From contig JAAYMG010000106.1 of assembly GCA_012521525.1 (NCBI GenBank), positions 1 through 5,924 on the forward strand: DNA of 5,924 nucleotides, read 5' to 3'. The notes under the pieces were generated by a model, which worked only from the letters and a program-made list of their open reading frames with translations, had not been told where the DNA came from and ran no database searches. Shown here one piece after another: positions 1 through 5,565 of this stretch. The DNA is from Clostridiales bacterium. Lineage in GTDB: Bacteria; Bacillota; Clostridia; Oscillospirales; JAAYOS01. The translations under genes and the position numbers were made by a program. Position 1 is the stretch's first letter, and every line of letters starts with the position of its first letter.

Positions 1-304
1 AAACGACATCATCAGAATCAGGCTCAAGGCCTATGACCACCAGCTGATCGACCAGGCGGCTGAGCGCATCGTCGAAACGGCAAAGCGCACCGGCGCGAAA
101 GTTTCCGGTCCCGTACCGCTTCCGACAAAGCGCGAGATCATAACCATCCTGCGTGCGGTCCACAAGCATAAGGACAGCCGTGAGCAGTTTGAGCGCCGCA
201 CTCACAAGAGACTTATCGATATCCACAACCCCGCACCGAAGACGGTGGAAGCCCTCATGTCCCTTGACCTTCCGGCGGGCGTCGAGATTGAGATAAAGCT
301 GTAA
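1..304 (+). CDS. rpsJ: 30S ribosomal protein S10 (5' end missing)
   Basis: S10 is a protein of the 30S head. In E. coli it also pairs with NusB in transcription antitermination. The frame is open from base 2 and gives 100 residues up to the TAA at 302-304. The family length is about 102-105 residues, so only the initiator and one to three further codons lie outside the window. The visible start, NDIIRIRLKAYDHQLID, is the classic S10 first strand and helix. GPVPLPTK and the KDSREQFERRTHKRLIDI stretch follow in the expected places, and the end LPAGVEIEIKL is the conserved C-terminal strand. The TILRAVHKHKDSREQF wording resembles Firmicutes S10 more than proteobacterial S10. It is the first gene of the S10 cluster here and lies 72 bases before rplC. 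The promoter and any leader lie upstream of the window. Confidence 0.97.
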   Translation, partial: NDIIRIRLKAYDHQLIDQAAERIVETAKRTGAKVSGPVPLPTKREIITILRAVHKHKDSREQFERRTHKRLIDIHNPAPKTVEALMSLDLPAGVEIEIKL

Positions 305-315
305 CCTTCGGTCAT

Positions 316-351
316 GTTGGCAGTCGCCGCTGAGGCGGATGACAGGTCAAC
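316..351 (+). promoter_or_regulatory. Possible RNA hairpin in the rpsJ-rplC gap
   Basis: The 72-base gap 305-376 is the longest non-coding stretch in the window. Bases 316-321 (GTTGGC) can pair with 346-351 (GTCAAC, one G-U pair), 323-325 (GTC) with 341-343 (GAC), and 327-330 (CCGC) with 335-338 (GCGG). The loop is TGAG at 331-334, and two small internal loops interrupt the stem, giving 13 pairs in all. It ends 10 bases before the rplC Shine-Dalgarno sequence. No U-run follows, so it is not an intrinsic terminator. It could be a translational control element, an RNA-processing site or chance folding. Pairing was done by eye without an energy calculation. Confidence 0.35.
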
Positions 352-376
352 CAATAACCTTTAAGGAGGAACACAA

Positions 377-1012
377 ATGCAGAAAGCGATCATTGGAAGA
401 AAAGTCGGAATGACGCAGCTGTTCGACGAAAACGGCAAAGTCGTGCCCGTTACCGTTATAGAGGCGGGTCCCTGCGTCGTTACCCAGAAGAAGACCGTAG
501 AAAAAGAGGGCTACGCTGCGGTCCAGCTCGGCTTTGAAGACGTTCCCGAGCGCAAGCTCACTAAACCCGAAGTAGGACATTTGTCCAAGAATTCACTGCC
601 CTTGAAGAAGCATCTCAAGGAGTTTCGCCTCGATGATGACTCGGCTCTCAATGTCGGCGACGTTATCAAGGCAGATGTTTTTAGCGAAGGCGACCGTGTT
701 GATGTGACCGGTATCAGCAAAGGTAAAGGTTTCGCGGGCGTTATCAAGAGATTCAACGCCAGGCGCGGAGCGATGGCCCACGGTGGCGGACCTGTTCACC
801 GCCAGCCCGGTTCCATGGGTGCAAACACGACCCCCGCACGTATTCTGAAGGGCAAAAAGATGCCCGGACATTTGGGAGCGGAACAGGTCACCGTCAAGAA
901 TCTGACTGTTGTAAAGGTTGACGCGGAGCGGAACGTGATTGCTGTACGCGGCGCGGTTCCGGGTCCCAAGGGCGGCATCGTGTTTTTGAAGAACACGGTA
1001 AAGAACGTCTGA
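377..1012 (+). CDS. rplC: 50S ribosomal protein L3
   Basis: L3 is an early-assembling 23S rRNA-binding protein. Its long internal loop reaches toward the peptidyl transferase centre, where tiamulin and linezolid resistance changes are known in other bacteria. The product is 211 residues, typical of bacterial L3 (about 205-215). Visible family landmarks are GRKVGMTQLFDENG at residues 7-20, DVTGISKGKGFAGVIKRF at 109-126, AHGGGPVHRQPGSMG at 134-148, and GKKMPGHLGAEQVTVKNL at 159-176. The start ATG is fixed by the near-perfect Shine-Dalgarno sequence TAAGGAGGA at 362-370, six bases upstream, and by agreement with the usual L3 N-terminus. In the loop, E. coli has GQNQT, whose second Gln (Gln150) is methylated by PrmB. 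Here the sequence is GANTT, so that position is Thr151. rplD follows after 20 bases. Confidence 0.98.
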   Translation: MQKAIIGRKVGMTQLFDENGKVVPVTVIEAGPCVVTQKKTVEKEGYAAVQLGFEDVPERKLTKPEVGHLSKNSLPLKKHLKEFRLDDDSALNVGDVIKADVFSEGDRVDVTGISKGKGFAGVIKRFNARRGAMAHGGGPVHRQPGSMGANTTPARILKGKKMPGHLGAEQVTVKNLTVVKVDAERNVIAVRGAVPGPKGGIVFLKNTVKNV

Positions 1013-1032
1013 GGCGAAAGGAGATATAGAGG

Positions 1033-1656
1033 ATGCCAAAAGCAGCAGTATATGATATGACCGGAAAGCAGGTCGGCGAAATCGAGCTTTCCGATGCAAT
1101 ATTCGGCATAACCCCAAACATTTCTGTCATGCATGATGCTGTCAGAAATTATCTGGCAAACAGGAGACAGGGTACACATTCGACGCTTACAAGAGCCGAG
1201 GTAAGCGGAGGCGGACGCAAGCCATGGCGCCAGAAGGGAACAGGACGTGCGCGTCATGGATCCATCCGTTCACCGCAGTGGACACACGGTGGAATAGTAT
1301 TCGGTCCGAAGCCAAGAAGCTACCGCTTCTCGCTGAACAAGAAGGCAAAAAGGCTTGCGCTGAAAAGTGCACTGTCTTCAAAGGCTCTGGCCGGTGACAT
1401 CATCGTAGTCGACAATCTGGAGCTTAACGAGATCAAGACCAAGGCCATGGTCAACTTCCTGAAGGCTGTCGGTGCGGAAAAGAGCGCGCTTGTCGTTACT
1501 CCGAATCCGAGGAAAAACGTCATCCTGAGTGCCCGGAACATCCCCGGCGTTAAGACGACGATCGCTGACGTGCTCAACGTGTACGATATCCTCAACGGAC
1601 AGAAATTCATTGTTGACCGTCAAGCCGTATCTCGCATTGAGGAGGTATTTGCTTAA
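1033..1656 (+). CDS. rplD: 50S ribosomal protein L4
   Basis: L4 binds 23S rRNA domain I, and its extended loop lines the narrow part of the exit tunnel beside L22. In E. coli it also represses its own operon through the S10 leader, but that control is not universal and cannot be judged here because the leader lies outside the window. The product is 207 residues, the usual length. The tunnel loop runs through residues 44-98: RRQGTHSTLTRAEVSGGG, then KPWRQKGTGRARHGSIRSP. Lys68 in WRQK aligns with E. coli Lys63, a macrolide-resistance position, and is the normal residue. The C-terminus SRIEEVFA is also typical. The start at ATG 1033 follows AAAGGAGA at 1017-1024. The TAA stop shares its last A with the ATG of rplW. 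Confidence 0.98.
   Translation: MPKAAVYDMTGKQVGEIELSDAIFGITPNISVMHDAVRNYLANRRQGTHSTLTRAEVSGGGRKPWRQKGTGRARHGSIRSPQWTHGGIVFGPKPRSYRFSLNKKAKRLALKSALSSKALAGDIIVVDNLELNEIKTKAMVNFLKAVGAEKSALVVTPNPRKNVILSARNIPGVKTTIADVLNVYDILNGQKFIVDRQAVSRIEEVFA
1639..1646 (+). promoter_or_regulatory. Shine-Dalgarno of rplW inside rplD
   Basis: GAGGAGGT lies nine bases before the rplW ATG at 1656 and is read at the same time as codons of the last rplD residues (IEEVF). The strong match, together with the TAATG stop/start overlap, fixes the rplW start and suggests reinitiation or direct loading by ribosomes finishing L4. Confidence 0.85.
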
Positions 1657-1949
1657 TGAAGACGGTATATGATATCATCCGGCGCCCGATCATTACCGAG
1701 CAGTCGATGGAAGGCGTAGAGAGCAAAAAATACGTCTTCGAAGTTGACAGGGAAGCCAACAAGTTTGAAATAAAGAAGGCCGTGGAGGAGATTTTTGGAG
1801 TTAAGGTCGCCAAAATCAACACCATAAATTACAAGGGCAAACTGAAGCGTCAAGGTGTATATGTAGGACGCCGTCCCGACTGGAAGAAAGCCATAGTTAC
1901 CCTGACCGAAGATTCCAAGCCGATCGAGTTCTTCGAGGGTATGGTATAA
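1656..1949 (+). CDS. rplW: 50S ribosomal protein L23
   Basis: L23 sits at the tunnel exit, where in studied bacteria it docks trigger factor and the signal recognition particle. The product is 97 residues, within the usual 93-100. Recognisable parts are YDIIRRPIITEQS at residues 5-17, YVFEVDREANKFEIKKAVEEIFGV at 26-49, and the extended basic loop with GKLKRQGVYVGRRPDWKKA at 61-79. GRRPDWKKA (71-79) is the most diagnostic stretch, and VTLTEDSKPIEFFEG closes the fold. The start overlaps the rplD stop by one base, with its ribosome binding site inside rplD. A 33-base gap separates it from rplB. I see no terminator or promoter in that gap, only the next Shine-Dalgarno. Confidence 0.97.
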   Translation: MKTVYDIIRRPIITEQSMEGVESKKYVFEVDREANKFEIKKAVEEIFGVKVAKINTINYKGKLKRQGVYVGRRPDWKKAIVTLTEDSKPIEFFEGMV

Positions 1950-1982
1950 GCCCGAAATAAGTCAAAAGGAGTGTAACGCAAA

Positions 1983-2816
1983 ATGGCGATAAAGACCTAC
2001 AAACCGACGACGCCGTCAAGGCGGCACATGACGGTACTCGACTTTTCCGGGCTCTCCAAAGTCAAGCCCGAGAAGAGCCTCGTAGAGGTATTGAAGAAGA
2101 CCGCCGGCCGCAACTCTTACGGACGTATCACCGTTCGTCATCACGGAGGCGGCGCAAAGCGGAAATACCGCATAATCGACTTTAAGCGCAACAAACTGGA
2201 TATGCCTGCGGTCGTTCAGACCATTGAATATGATCCGAACCGTTCTGCAAATATCGCACTGATCAAGTACGAGGACGGAACACTGGCATATATCATTGCC
2301 CCGGTCGGATTGAATGTCGGGGACACCGTTGTCTCCGGAACCGGAGCCGATATCAAGCCCGGTAACTGCCTGCCGATAGAGAATATCCCGGTAGGTACAT
2401 TCATCCACAACATCGAGCTCTATCCCGGCAAGGGAGCCCAGCTGGTACGTTCTGCAGGTTCTGCCGCGCAGCTGATGGCCAAGGGCGACAGGATGGCTCA
2501 GGTACGTCTGCCTTCGGGCGAAGTTCGCATGGTTCCTCTGAACTGCAAGGCCACCATCGGCCAGGTCGGTAACATAGATCATGAGAACGTGCATATAGGA
2601 AAGGCCGGACGCAAACGCCATATGGGCATCAGGCCGACGGTCCGCGGTTCCGCGATGAACCCGGTCGACCACCCGCACGGCGGCGGCGAAGGCAAGAGCC
2701 CGATCGGTATGCCGAGCCCTGTAACTCCATGGGGTAAGCCAACCCTTGGTTACAAGACACGTAAGAAGAATCACCGTACTGACAAGTATATTGTCAAACG
2801 TCGCGGCAGCAAATAG
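1983..2816 (+). CDS. rplB: 50S ribosomal protein L2
   Basis: L2 is among the most conserved ribosomal proteins. It is needed for subunit association, tRNA binding and building the peptidyl transferase centre. The product is 277 residues, as usual. The N-terminal OB-like domain carries GRITVRHHGGGAKRKYRII (47-65) and IEYDPNRSANIALIKYEDG (81-99). The SH3-like domain follows from about residue 125. The flexible C-terminal loop MNPVDHPHGGGEG is at 225-237, and its His230 aligns with the essential E. coli His229. The end, GYKTRKKNHRTDKYIVKRRG, is basic and typical. GGGAKRKYR replaces the commoner GGGHKRKYR, and NSYG replaces NNQG at 44-47, variants I associate with some Clostridia. The ATG at 1983 follows AAGGAGTG at 1966-1973. 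The stop is TAG. Confidence 0.98.
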   Translation: MAIKTYKPTTPSRRHMTVLDFSGLSKVKPEKSLVEVLKKTAGRNSYGRITVRHHGGGAKRKYRIIDFKRNKLDMPAVVQTIEYDPNRSANIALIKYEDGTLAYIIAPVGLNVGDTVVSGTGADIKPGNCLPIENIPVGTFIHNIELYPGKGAQLVRSAGSAAQLMAKGDRMAQVRLPSGEVRMVPLNCKATIGQVGNIDHENVHIGKAGRKRHMGIRPTVRGSAMNPVDHPHGGGEGKSPIGMPSPVTPWGKPTLGYKTRKKNHRTDKYIVKRRGSK

Positions 2817-2833
2817 AGGGGAGGAGGCTATTC

Positions 2834-3106
2834 ATGAGTAGAAGCGTCAAGAAGGGCCCGTTCGTGGCACCCGAGCTTTTGAAGAAGATCGAAAAGATGA
2901 ATGAGACCGGTGAAAAGAAGGTCATCAAAACCTGGTCGAGGGCCTCGACTATATTCCCCCAGTTCGTAGGACACACAATTGCTGTCCACGATGGCCGTAA
3001 ACATGTTCCGGTATATATAACCGAAGACATGGTCGGTCACAAGCTTGGAGAGTTTGCTCCGACAAGGACCTTTAGGGGCCATGCCGGAAGCAAGACCTCA
3101 AGATAA
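2834..3106 (+). CDS. rpsS: 30S ribosomal protein S19
   Basis: S19 lies in the head of the small subunit. It forms a complex with S13 and contacts the A-site tRNA region and the 23S bridge. The 90-residue product is near the family norm of about 92. It starts SRSVKKGPFV, as most bacterial S19 do. It contains TWSRASTIFPQFVGHTIAVH (33-52), then GRKHVPVYITEDMVGHKLGE (54-73) and FAPTRTFRGHAG (74-85), which together are diagnostic. The start is placed by GAGGAGG at 2821-2827, six bases upstream, and it follows the rplB stop by 17 bases. A second in-frame-looking ATG at 3045 belongs to the rplV frame, not to this gene. Confidence 0.98.
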   Translation: MSRSVKKGPFVAPELLKKIEKMNETGEKKVIKTWSRASTIFPQFVGHTIAVHDGRKHVPVYITEDMVGHKLGEFAPTRTFRGHAGSKTSR

Positions 3107-3111
3107 GGAGG
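3105..3111 (+). promoter_or_regulatory. Shine-Dalgarno that sets the rplV start
   Basis: AAGGAGG overlaps the rpsS stop codon and lies eight bases before ATG 3120. An upstream in-frame ATG at 3045 would add 25 residues that overlap rpsS and have no L22 character. An in-frame TTG at 3117 is also possible, but it would add only one residue and put the spacing at five bases. ATG 3120 is preferred. Confidence 0.85.
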
Positions 3112-3119
3112 CCGCTTTG

Positions 3120-3455
3120 ATGGAAGCAAGAGCACATTTGAAATACGCACGTATTTCTCCGAGAAAGGTACAGATCATCTGCGACCTGATCCGGGGTAAG
3201 GATACTAACACCGCACGAGCGATCCTGATGCAAACACCGAAGGCAGGATGCGAGTACATGTTGAAACTCCTGAACAGCGCAATCGCCAACGCCGAAAACA
3301 ACCATGAGATGGATACCCAGCGCCTGTATATTTCCGAAGTTTTTGCGAGCCCGGGACCGATACTCAAGAGATACAGGCCCAGAGCATTCGGTCGTGCATA
3401 CCGCATAAACAAACGGACTTCGCACATCACCATTGCGCTGAAGGAAAAGGAATAA
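3120..3455 (+). CDS. rplV: 50S ribosomal protein L22
   Basis: L22 contacts all six 23S rRNA domains during assembly, and its long beta-hairpin lines the exit tunnel opposite L4. With the start at ATG 3120 the product is 111 residues, the normal family length. It begins MEARAHLKYARISPRKVQ, a start seen in many Clostridia. DLIRGK (22-27) and LNSAIANAENNHEMD (51-65) follow. The hairpin region ILKRYRPRAFGRAYRINKRT (81-100) carries the basic PRAFGRA tip, and SHITIALKEK closes the protein. No insertion or deletion of the kind linked to macrolide resistance is apparent, as far as can be judged without an alignment. A longer reading from 3045 was rejected because it would run through the end of rpsS. 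The gap to rpsC is 12 bases. Confidence 0.97.
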   Translation: MEARAHLKYARISPRKVQIICDLIRGKDTNTARAILMQTPKAGCEYMLKLLNSAIANAENNHEMDTQRLYISEVFASPGPILKRYRPRAFGRAYRINKRTSHITIALKEKE

Positions 3456-3467
3456 CAGGAGGTAATT

Positions 3468-4265
3468 ATGGGTCAGAAAGTAAATCCGCATGGACTTAGA
3501 GTCGGCGTCATAAAGGACTGGGATTCCAGGTGGTATGCATCCAACGAGAAGGTCGGAGACCTGCTGTTGGAAGATTACAAGATCCGCAAATACCTCAAGG
3601 AAACCCTGTACGCTGCGGGAGTTCCAAAGATCGAAATTGAGCGCGACACAGCCAGAGTGAAGGTATTCATTCACTGCGCACGTCCCGGTATGGTCATCGG
3701 TAAGGGCGGCCAGGAAATCGAGAAGTTGAGGCTCCAGATCGAGAAAATGGTCGGAAAGCCGGTTTCTCTCAACATAATCGAGATCCGCACACCCGACCTG
3801 AACGCACAGCTGGTAGCCGAAAACATAGCCTCCCAGCTTGAAAAGAGGATCTCTTTCAGACGTGCGATGAAGCAGGCCATGGGACGCTCGATGAGAATGG
3901 GCGCCAGGGGAATAAAGACGAATGTCTCCGGACGCCTCGGCGGCGCGGAAATCGCGCGTTCAGAACATTATCATGAGGGCACCATTCCGCTTCAGACTCT
4001 TCGCGCAGACATTGATTATGGTTTTGCAGAAGCTAATACGACTTACGGCAAAATCGGCGTAAAAGTATGGATATATAAAGGCGAAGTCCTGCAGACATCG
4101 GGACACAAGCTTTCCCGTTCGCTGGAAGCTCCCCGCCCGAAGAACGAACGCCGCCGCGATCGCCGTGACCGCCGTCAGTCAGGCCGTTCACAGAGCAAAG
4201 CCAATAAGCCGGATAATGCGGGAGCAAACCGCGGCAATGCCCGCAAGGAAGGAGGAGACAGCTGA
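3468..4265 (+). CDS. rpsC: 30S ribosomal protein S3 with extended basic C-terminal tail
   Basis: S3 forms part of the mRNA entry channel and, with S4 and S5, contributes mRNA-unwinding activity in E. coli. The product starts MGQKVNPHGLRVGVIKDW, the standard N-terminus. The type II KH domain follows, with its GKGG loop at 78-81 in RPGMVIGKGGQEIEKL. RRAMKQAM at 131-138 places Arg131, Arg132 and Lys135 exactly where the E. coli helicase residues lie. SGRLGGAEIARSEHYHEG (154-171) and YGKIGVKVWIYKGEV (193-207) complete the C-terminal domain. At 265 residues it is about 30 longer than E. coli S3 (233). The excess is a low-complexity tail from about 221 to 265, rich in Arg, Asn and Gly and containing a short RRD repeat. 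The start follows AGGAGGT at 3457-3463. The stop overlaps the rplP ATG by one base. Confidence 0.97.
   Translation: MGQKVNPHGLRVGVIKDWDSRWYASNEKVGDLLLEDYKIRKYLKETLYAAGVPKIEIERDTARVKVFIHCARPGMVIGKGGQEIEKLRLQIEKMVGKPVSLNIIEIRTPDLNAQLVAENIASQLEKRISFRRAMKQAMGRSMRMGARGIKTNVSGRLGGAEIARSEHYHEGTIPLQTLRADIDYGFAEANTTYGKIGVKVWIYKGEVLQTSGHKLSRSLEAPRPKNERRRDRRDRRQSGRSQSKANKPDNAGANRGNARKEGGDS
4152..4175 (+). repeat. Short tandem repeat encoding Arg-Arg-Asp in the S3 tail
   Basis: Two and two-thirds copies of a 9-base unit (CGC CGY GAY) encode RRDRRDRR, S3 residues 229-236. The third-position differences between copies (CGC/CGT, GAT/GAC) show the repeat has drifted at silent sites, or that the amino acids rather than the DNA are being kept. 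It lies in the disordered-looking tail, where length variation would be easily tolerated. Confidence 0.6.
4251..4256 (+). promoter_or_regulatory. Shine-Dalgarno of rplP inside the end of rpsC
   Basis: GGAGGA lies eight bases before the rplP ATG at 4265 and is read as the two glycine codons of the S3 C-terminus KEGGDS. With the TGATG overlap, it fixes the L16 start and ties L16 translation to completion of S3. The last residues of S3 may be shaped by this signal. Confidence 0.85.
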
Positions 4266-4702
4266 TGCTGTTACCTAAGAGAGTCAAATACCGCAGGGTT
4301 CAGAGAGGCCGTCTCAAAGGCAAGGCGAGCCGTGGAACTACAGTCACTTACGGCGAATACGGTTTAGTGGCGCTTGAGCCCGCGTGGATAACATCAAATC
4401 AAATCGAGGCTGCCCGTATAGCAATGACCCGCTATACAAAGCGCGGCGGACAGGTCTGGATCAAGATCTTTCCCGACAAGCCCATCACCGAGAAGCCGGC
4501 TGAGACCCGAATGGGTTCCGGTAAAGGTTCTCCGGAGTACTGGGTTGCTGTCGTTAAACCCGGCAGGGTCATGTTCGAGATGGCCGGCGTAACCGAAGAT
4601 ATAGCCCGCGAGGCAATGCGCCTGGCAGCGCACAAACTTCCGATAAAGTGCAAGTTTGTCAAGCGCGAAGATGCGACTGGTGGTGACGTAAATGAAGGCT
4701 AA
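4265..4702 (+). CDS. rplP: 50S ribosomal protein L16
   Basis: L16 is a late-assembling protein at the A-site and central protuberance. It helps position aminoacyl-tRNA and is an evernimicin/avilamycin resistance site in other species. The product is 145 residues, the family norm being 136-146. It starts MLLPKRVKYRRVQRGRLKG and continues with EYGLVALEPAWITSNQIEAA (31-50), GGQVWIKIFPDKPITEKP (61-78), and RMGSGKGSPEYWVAVVKPG (82-100), the last being the family signature. AAHKLPIKCKFVKR (121-134) ends the fold. Arg82 aligns with E. coli Arg81, which is hydroxylated there. RGRLKGKASRGTTVTYG is somewhat unlike the common RGKMRGKAKGG segment but keeps the basic character. It overlaps rpsC by one base and rpmC by eleven. 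Confidence 0.97.
   Translation: MLLPKRVKYRRVQRGRLKGKASRGTTVTYGEYGLVALEPAWITSNQIEAARIAMTRYTKRGGQVWIKIFPDKPITEKPAETRMGSGKGSPEYWVAVVKPGRVMFEMAGVTEDIAREAMRLAAHKLPIKCKFVKREDATGGDVNEG
4679..4685 (+). promoter_or_regulatory. Weak Shine-Dalgarno of rpmC inside rplP
   Basis: GGTGGTG lies six bases before ATG 4692 and differs from the ideal GGAGGTG at one position, making it the poorest ribosome binding site in the window. With an 11-base overlap of rplP and rpmC in different frames, L29 is probably translated mainly by ribosomes arriving from L16. Confidence 0.6.
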
Positions 4703-4889
4703 AGAGATTAGGGAAATGTCGCCGGCTGAGCTGGAGAAAAAATTGGGCGACCTCAAAAAGGATCTCTTTCAACTGAGACTCCAGCACGCTACAAATCAAC
4801 TGGATAATCCCATGAGGATCGTTGCAGTCAAGAAAGACATCGCGCGCATCAAGACGATTATCCGTGAAAAACAGCTCAATAAAGCGTAG
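4692..4889 (+). CDS. rpmC: 50S ribosomal protein L29
   Basis: L29 is a small two-helix protein near the tunnel exit, next to L23. The 65 residues match the family length of 60-75. The first helix, EIREMSPAELEKKLGDLKKD, leads into LFQLRLQHATNQLDNPMRI (26-43), the diagnostic turn. The second helix, VKKDIARIKTIIREKQ (46-61), is highly basic. The two form an antiparallel coiled-coil hairpin in known structures. The start MKAKEIREMS is the common bacterial L29 start, and it makes the gene overlap the last 11 bases of rplP in another frame. A 24-base gap leads to rpsQ. Confidence 0.95.
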   Translation: MKAKEIREMSPAELEKKLGDLKKDLFQLRLQHATNQLDNPMRIVAVKKDIARIKTIIREKQLNKA

Positions 4890-4913
4890 TGCCCGTGAAG
4901 GAGGATATAACTG

Positions 4914-5171
4914 ATGAGCGATAGAAACTTTCGCAAAACCATGACGGGCATAGTCGTGTCCGATAAAATGGATAAAACGATAGTCGTAGCTGTTCAGGAC
5001 AGGGTCCGTCATCCTCTCTATAAGAAGATCGTTAAGAGGACATACAAACTGAAAGCTCATGACGAGAAGAATGAGTGCACCGTAGGCGATAAGGTAAAGG
5101 TCATGGAGACCCGCCCCCTGTCCAAGGAAAAGAGATGGCGCCTGGTGGAAATCATTCAGAAAGCACAGTAA
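4914..5171 (+). CDS. rpsQ: 30S ribosomal protein S17
   Basis: S17 is an OB-fold protein that binds 16S rRNA in the 5' domain early in assembly. The product is 85 residues, the usual size. RKTMTGIVVSDKMDKTIVVA (7-26) forms the first strands. HPLYKKIVKRTYKLKAHDE (33-51) carries the RNA-binding loop. GDKVKVMETRPLSKEKRWRL (58-77) contains the family signature G-D-x-V-x-x-x-E-x-R-P-L-S-K. The overall wording is that of Clostridia-type S17. ATG 4914 is preceded by AAGGAGGA at 4898-4905, eight bases upstream. The 12-base gap to rplN holds only the next ribosome binding site. Confidence 0.97.
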   Translation: MSDRNFRKTMTGIVVSDKMDKTIVVAVQDRVRHPLYKKIVKRTYKLKAHDEKNECTVGDKVKVMETRPLSKEKRWRLVEIIQKAQ

Positions 5172-5178
5172 GGGGGTT
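5170..5178 (+). promoter_or_regulatory. Variant Shine-Dalgarno of rplN
   Basis: AAGGGGGTT stands where AAGGAGGTT would be ideal. The A-to-G change still allows a G-U pair with the 16S rRNA tail, so pairing can remain continuous. Its position, five bases before ATG 5184, supports that start. It overlaps the rpsQ TAA. Confidence 0.65.
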
Positions 5179-5183
5179 AATCC

Positions 5184-5552
5184 ATGATTCAACAGGAGAG
5201 TTTGCTCCGAGTTGCTGACAACACCGGTGCAAAAGAGCTCAAATGTATAAGGGTTCTGGGTGGCTCCGGTCGCAAGTATGCAAACATCGGAGATGTCATA
5301 ATTGCGTCGGTCCGCAAGGTAACGCCCGGCGGAGTTGTCAAGAAAGGCGAGGTCGTCAAGGCGGTCATAGTCCGCACCGCAAAGGGAGTCCGTCGTGCAG
5401 ACGGGACATATGTCCGTTTTGATGAGAACGCCGCCGTTATCATAAGAGATGACAAAAATCCCAGGGGAACACGCATCTTTGGTCCCATCGCTCGAGAGCT
5501 TCGCGACAAGGACTATATGAAGATCCTATCGCTTGCCCCCGAAGTGATATAA
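5184..5552 (+). CDS. rplN: 50S ribosomal protein L14
   Basis: L14 binds 23S rRNA near the factor-binding side, forms part of an intersubunit bridge, and is the docking point of the silencing factor RsfS in studied bacteria. The 122-residue product is the canonical length. It begins MIQQESLLRVADNTGAKELK and continues with VLGGSGRKYANIGDVIIASV (24-43). GGVVKKGEVVKAVIVRTAKG (49-68), VRFDENAAVIIRDDKNPRGT (77-96) and RIFGPIARELR (97-107) include the family signature. It ends KILSLAPEVI, as L14 proteins normally do. The frame is intact and nothing looks aberrant. The gap to rplX is 13 bases. Confidence 0.98.
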   Translation: MIQQESLLRVADNTGAKELKCIRVLGGSGRKYANIGDVIIASVRKVTPGGVVKKGEVVKAVIVRTAKGVRRADGTYVRFDENAAVIIRDDKNPRGTRIFGPIARELRDKDYMKILSLAPEVI

Positions 5553-5565
5553 GGGAGGTCAATAA

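Noticed and set aside
316..351. Reading the rpsJ-rplC hairpin as an intrinsic terminator
   Set aside because: No run of T follows the stem, and the operon plainly continues through it.
593..1257. Minus-strand open frames opposite rplC and the start of rplD
   Set aside because: They run across the rplC-rplD junction, resemble no protein family I know, and are opposite clearly real L3 and L4.
1950..1982. Possible terminator or promoter in the rplW-rplB gap
   Set aside because: The 33 bases hold only the rplB Shine-Dalgarno. There is no inverted repeat with a U-run and no promoter-like pair of elements.
2016..2774. A 252-codon open frame on the minus strand opposite rplB
   Set aside because: It is antisense to nearly all of L2, shows no recognisable domain, and arises from the codon bias of a conserved gene. 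L2 on the + strand is unambiguous.
3009..3020. TATA-rich stretch in rpsS resembling a -10 box
   Set aside because: It encodes the conserved V-Y-I-T of S19 and has no matching -35 element at the right distance.
3045..3119. N-terminal extension of L22 from an upstream in-frame ATG
   Set aside because: It would overlap rpsS by 62 bases, has no matching residues in L22 relatives, and lacks the good ribosome binding site that precedes ATG 3120.
4068..4080. TATATAAA-like stretch in rpsC resembling an internal promoter
   Set aside because: It encodes conserved W-I-Y-K of S3, and no convincing -35 sequence lies upstream.
4156..4163. GCGATCGC palindrome, the cyanobacterial HIP1 octamer
   Set aside because: I noticed only this copy, within Arg/Asp codons of the S3 tail. 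HIP1 is meaningful only when very frequent, and nothing else here is cyanobacterial.
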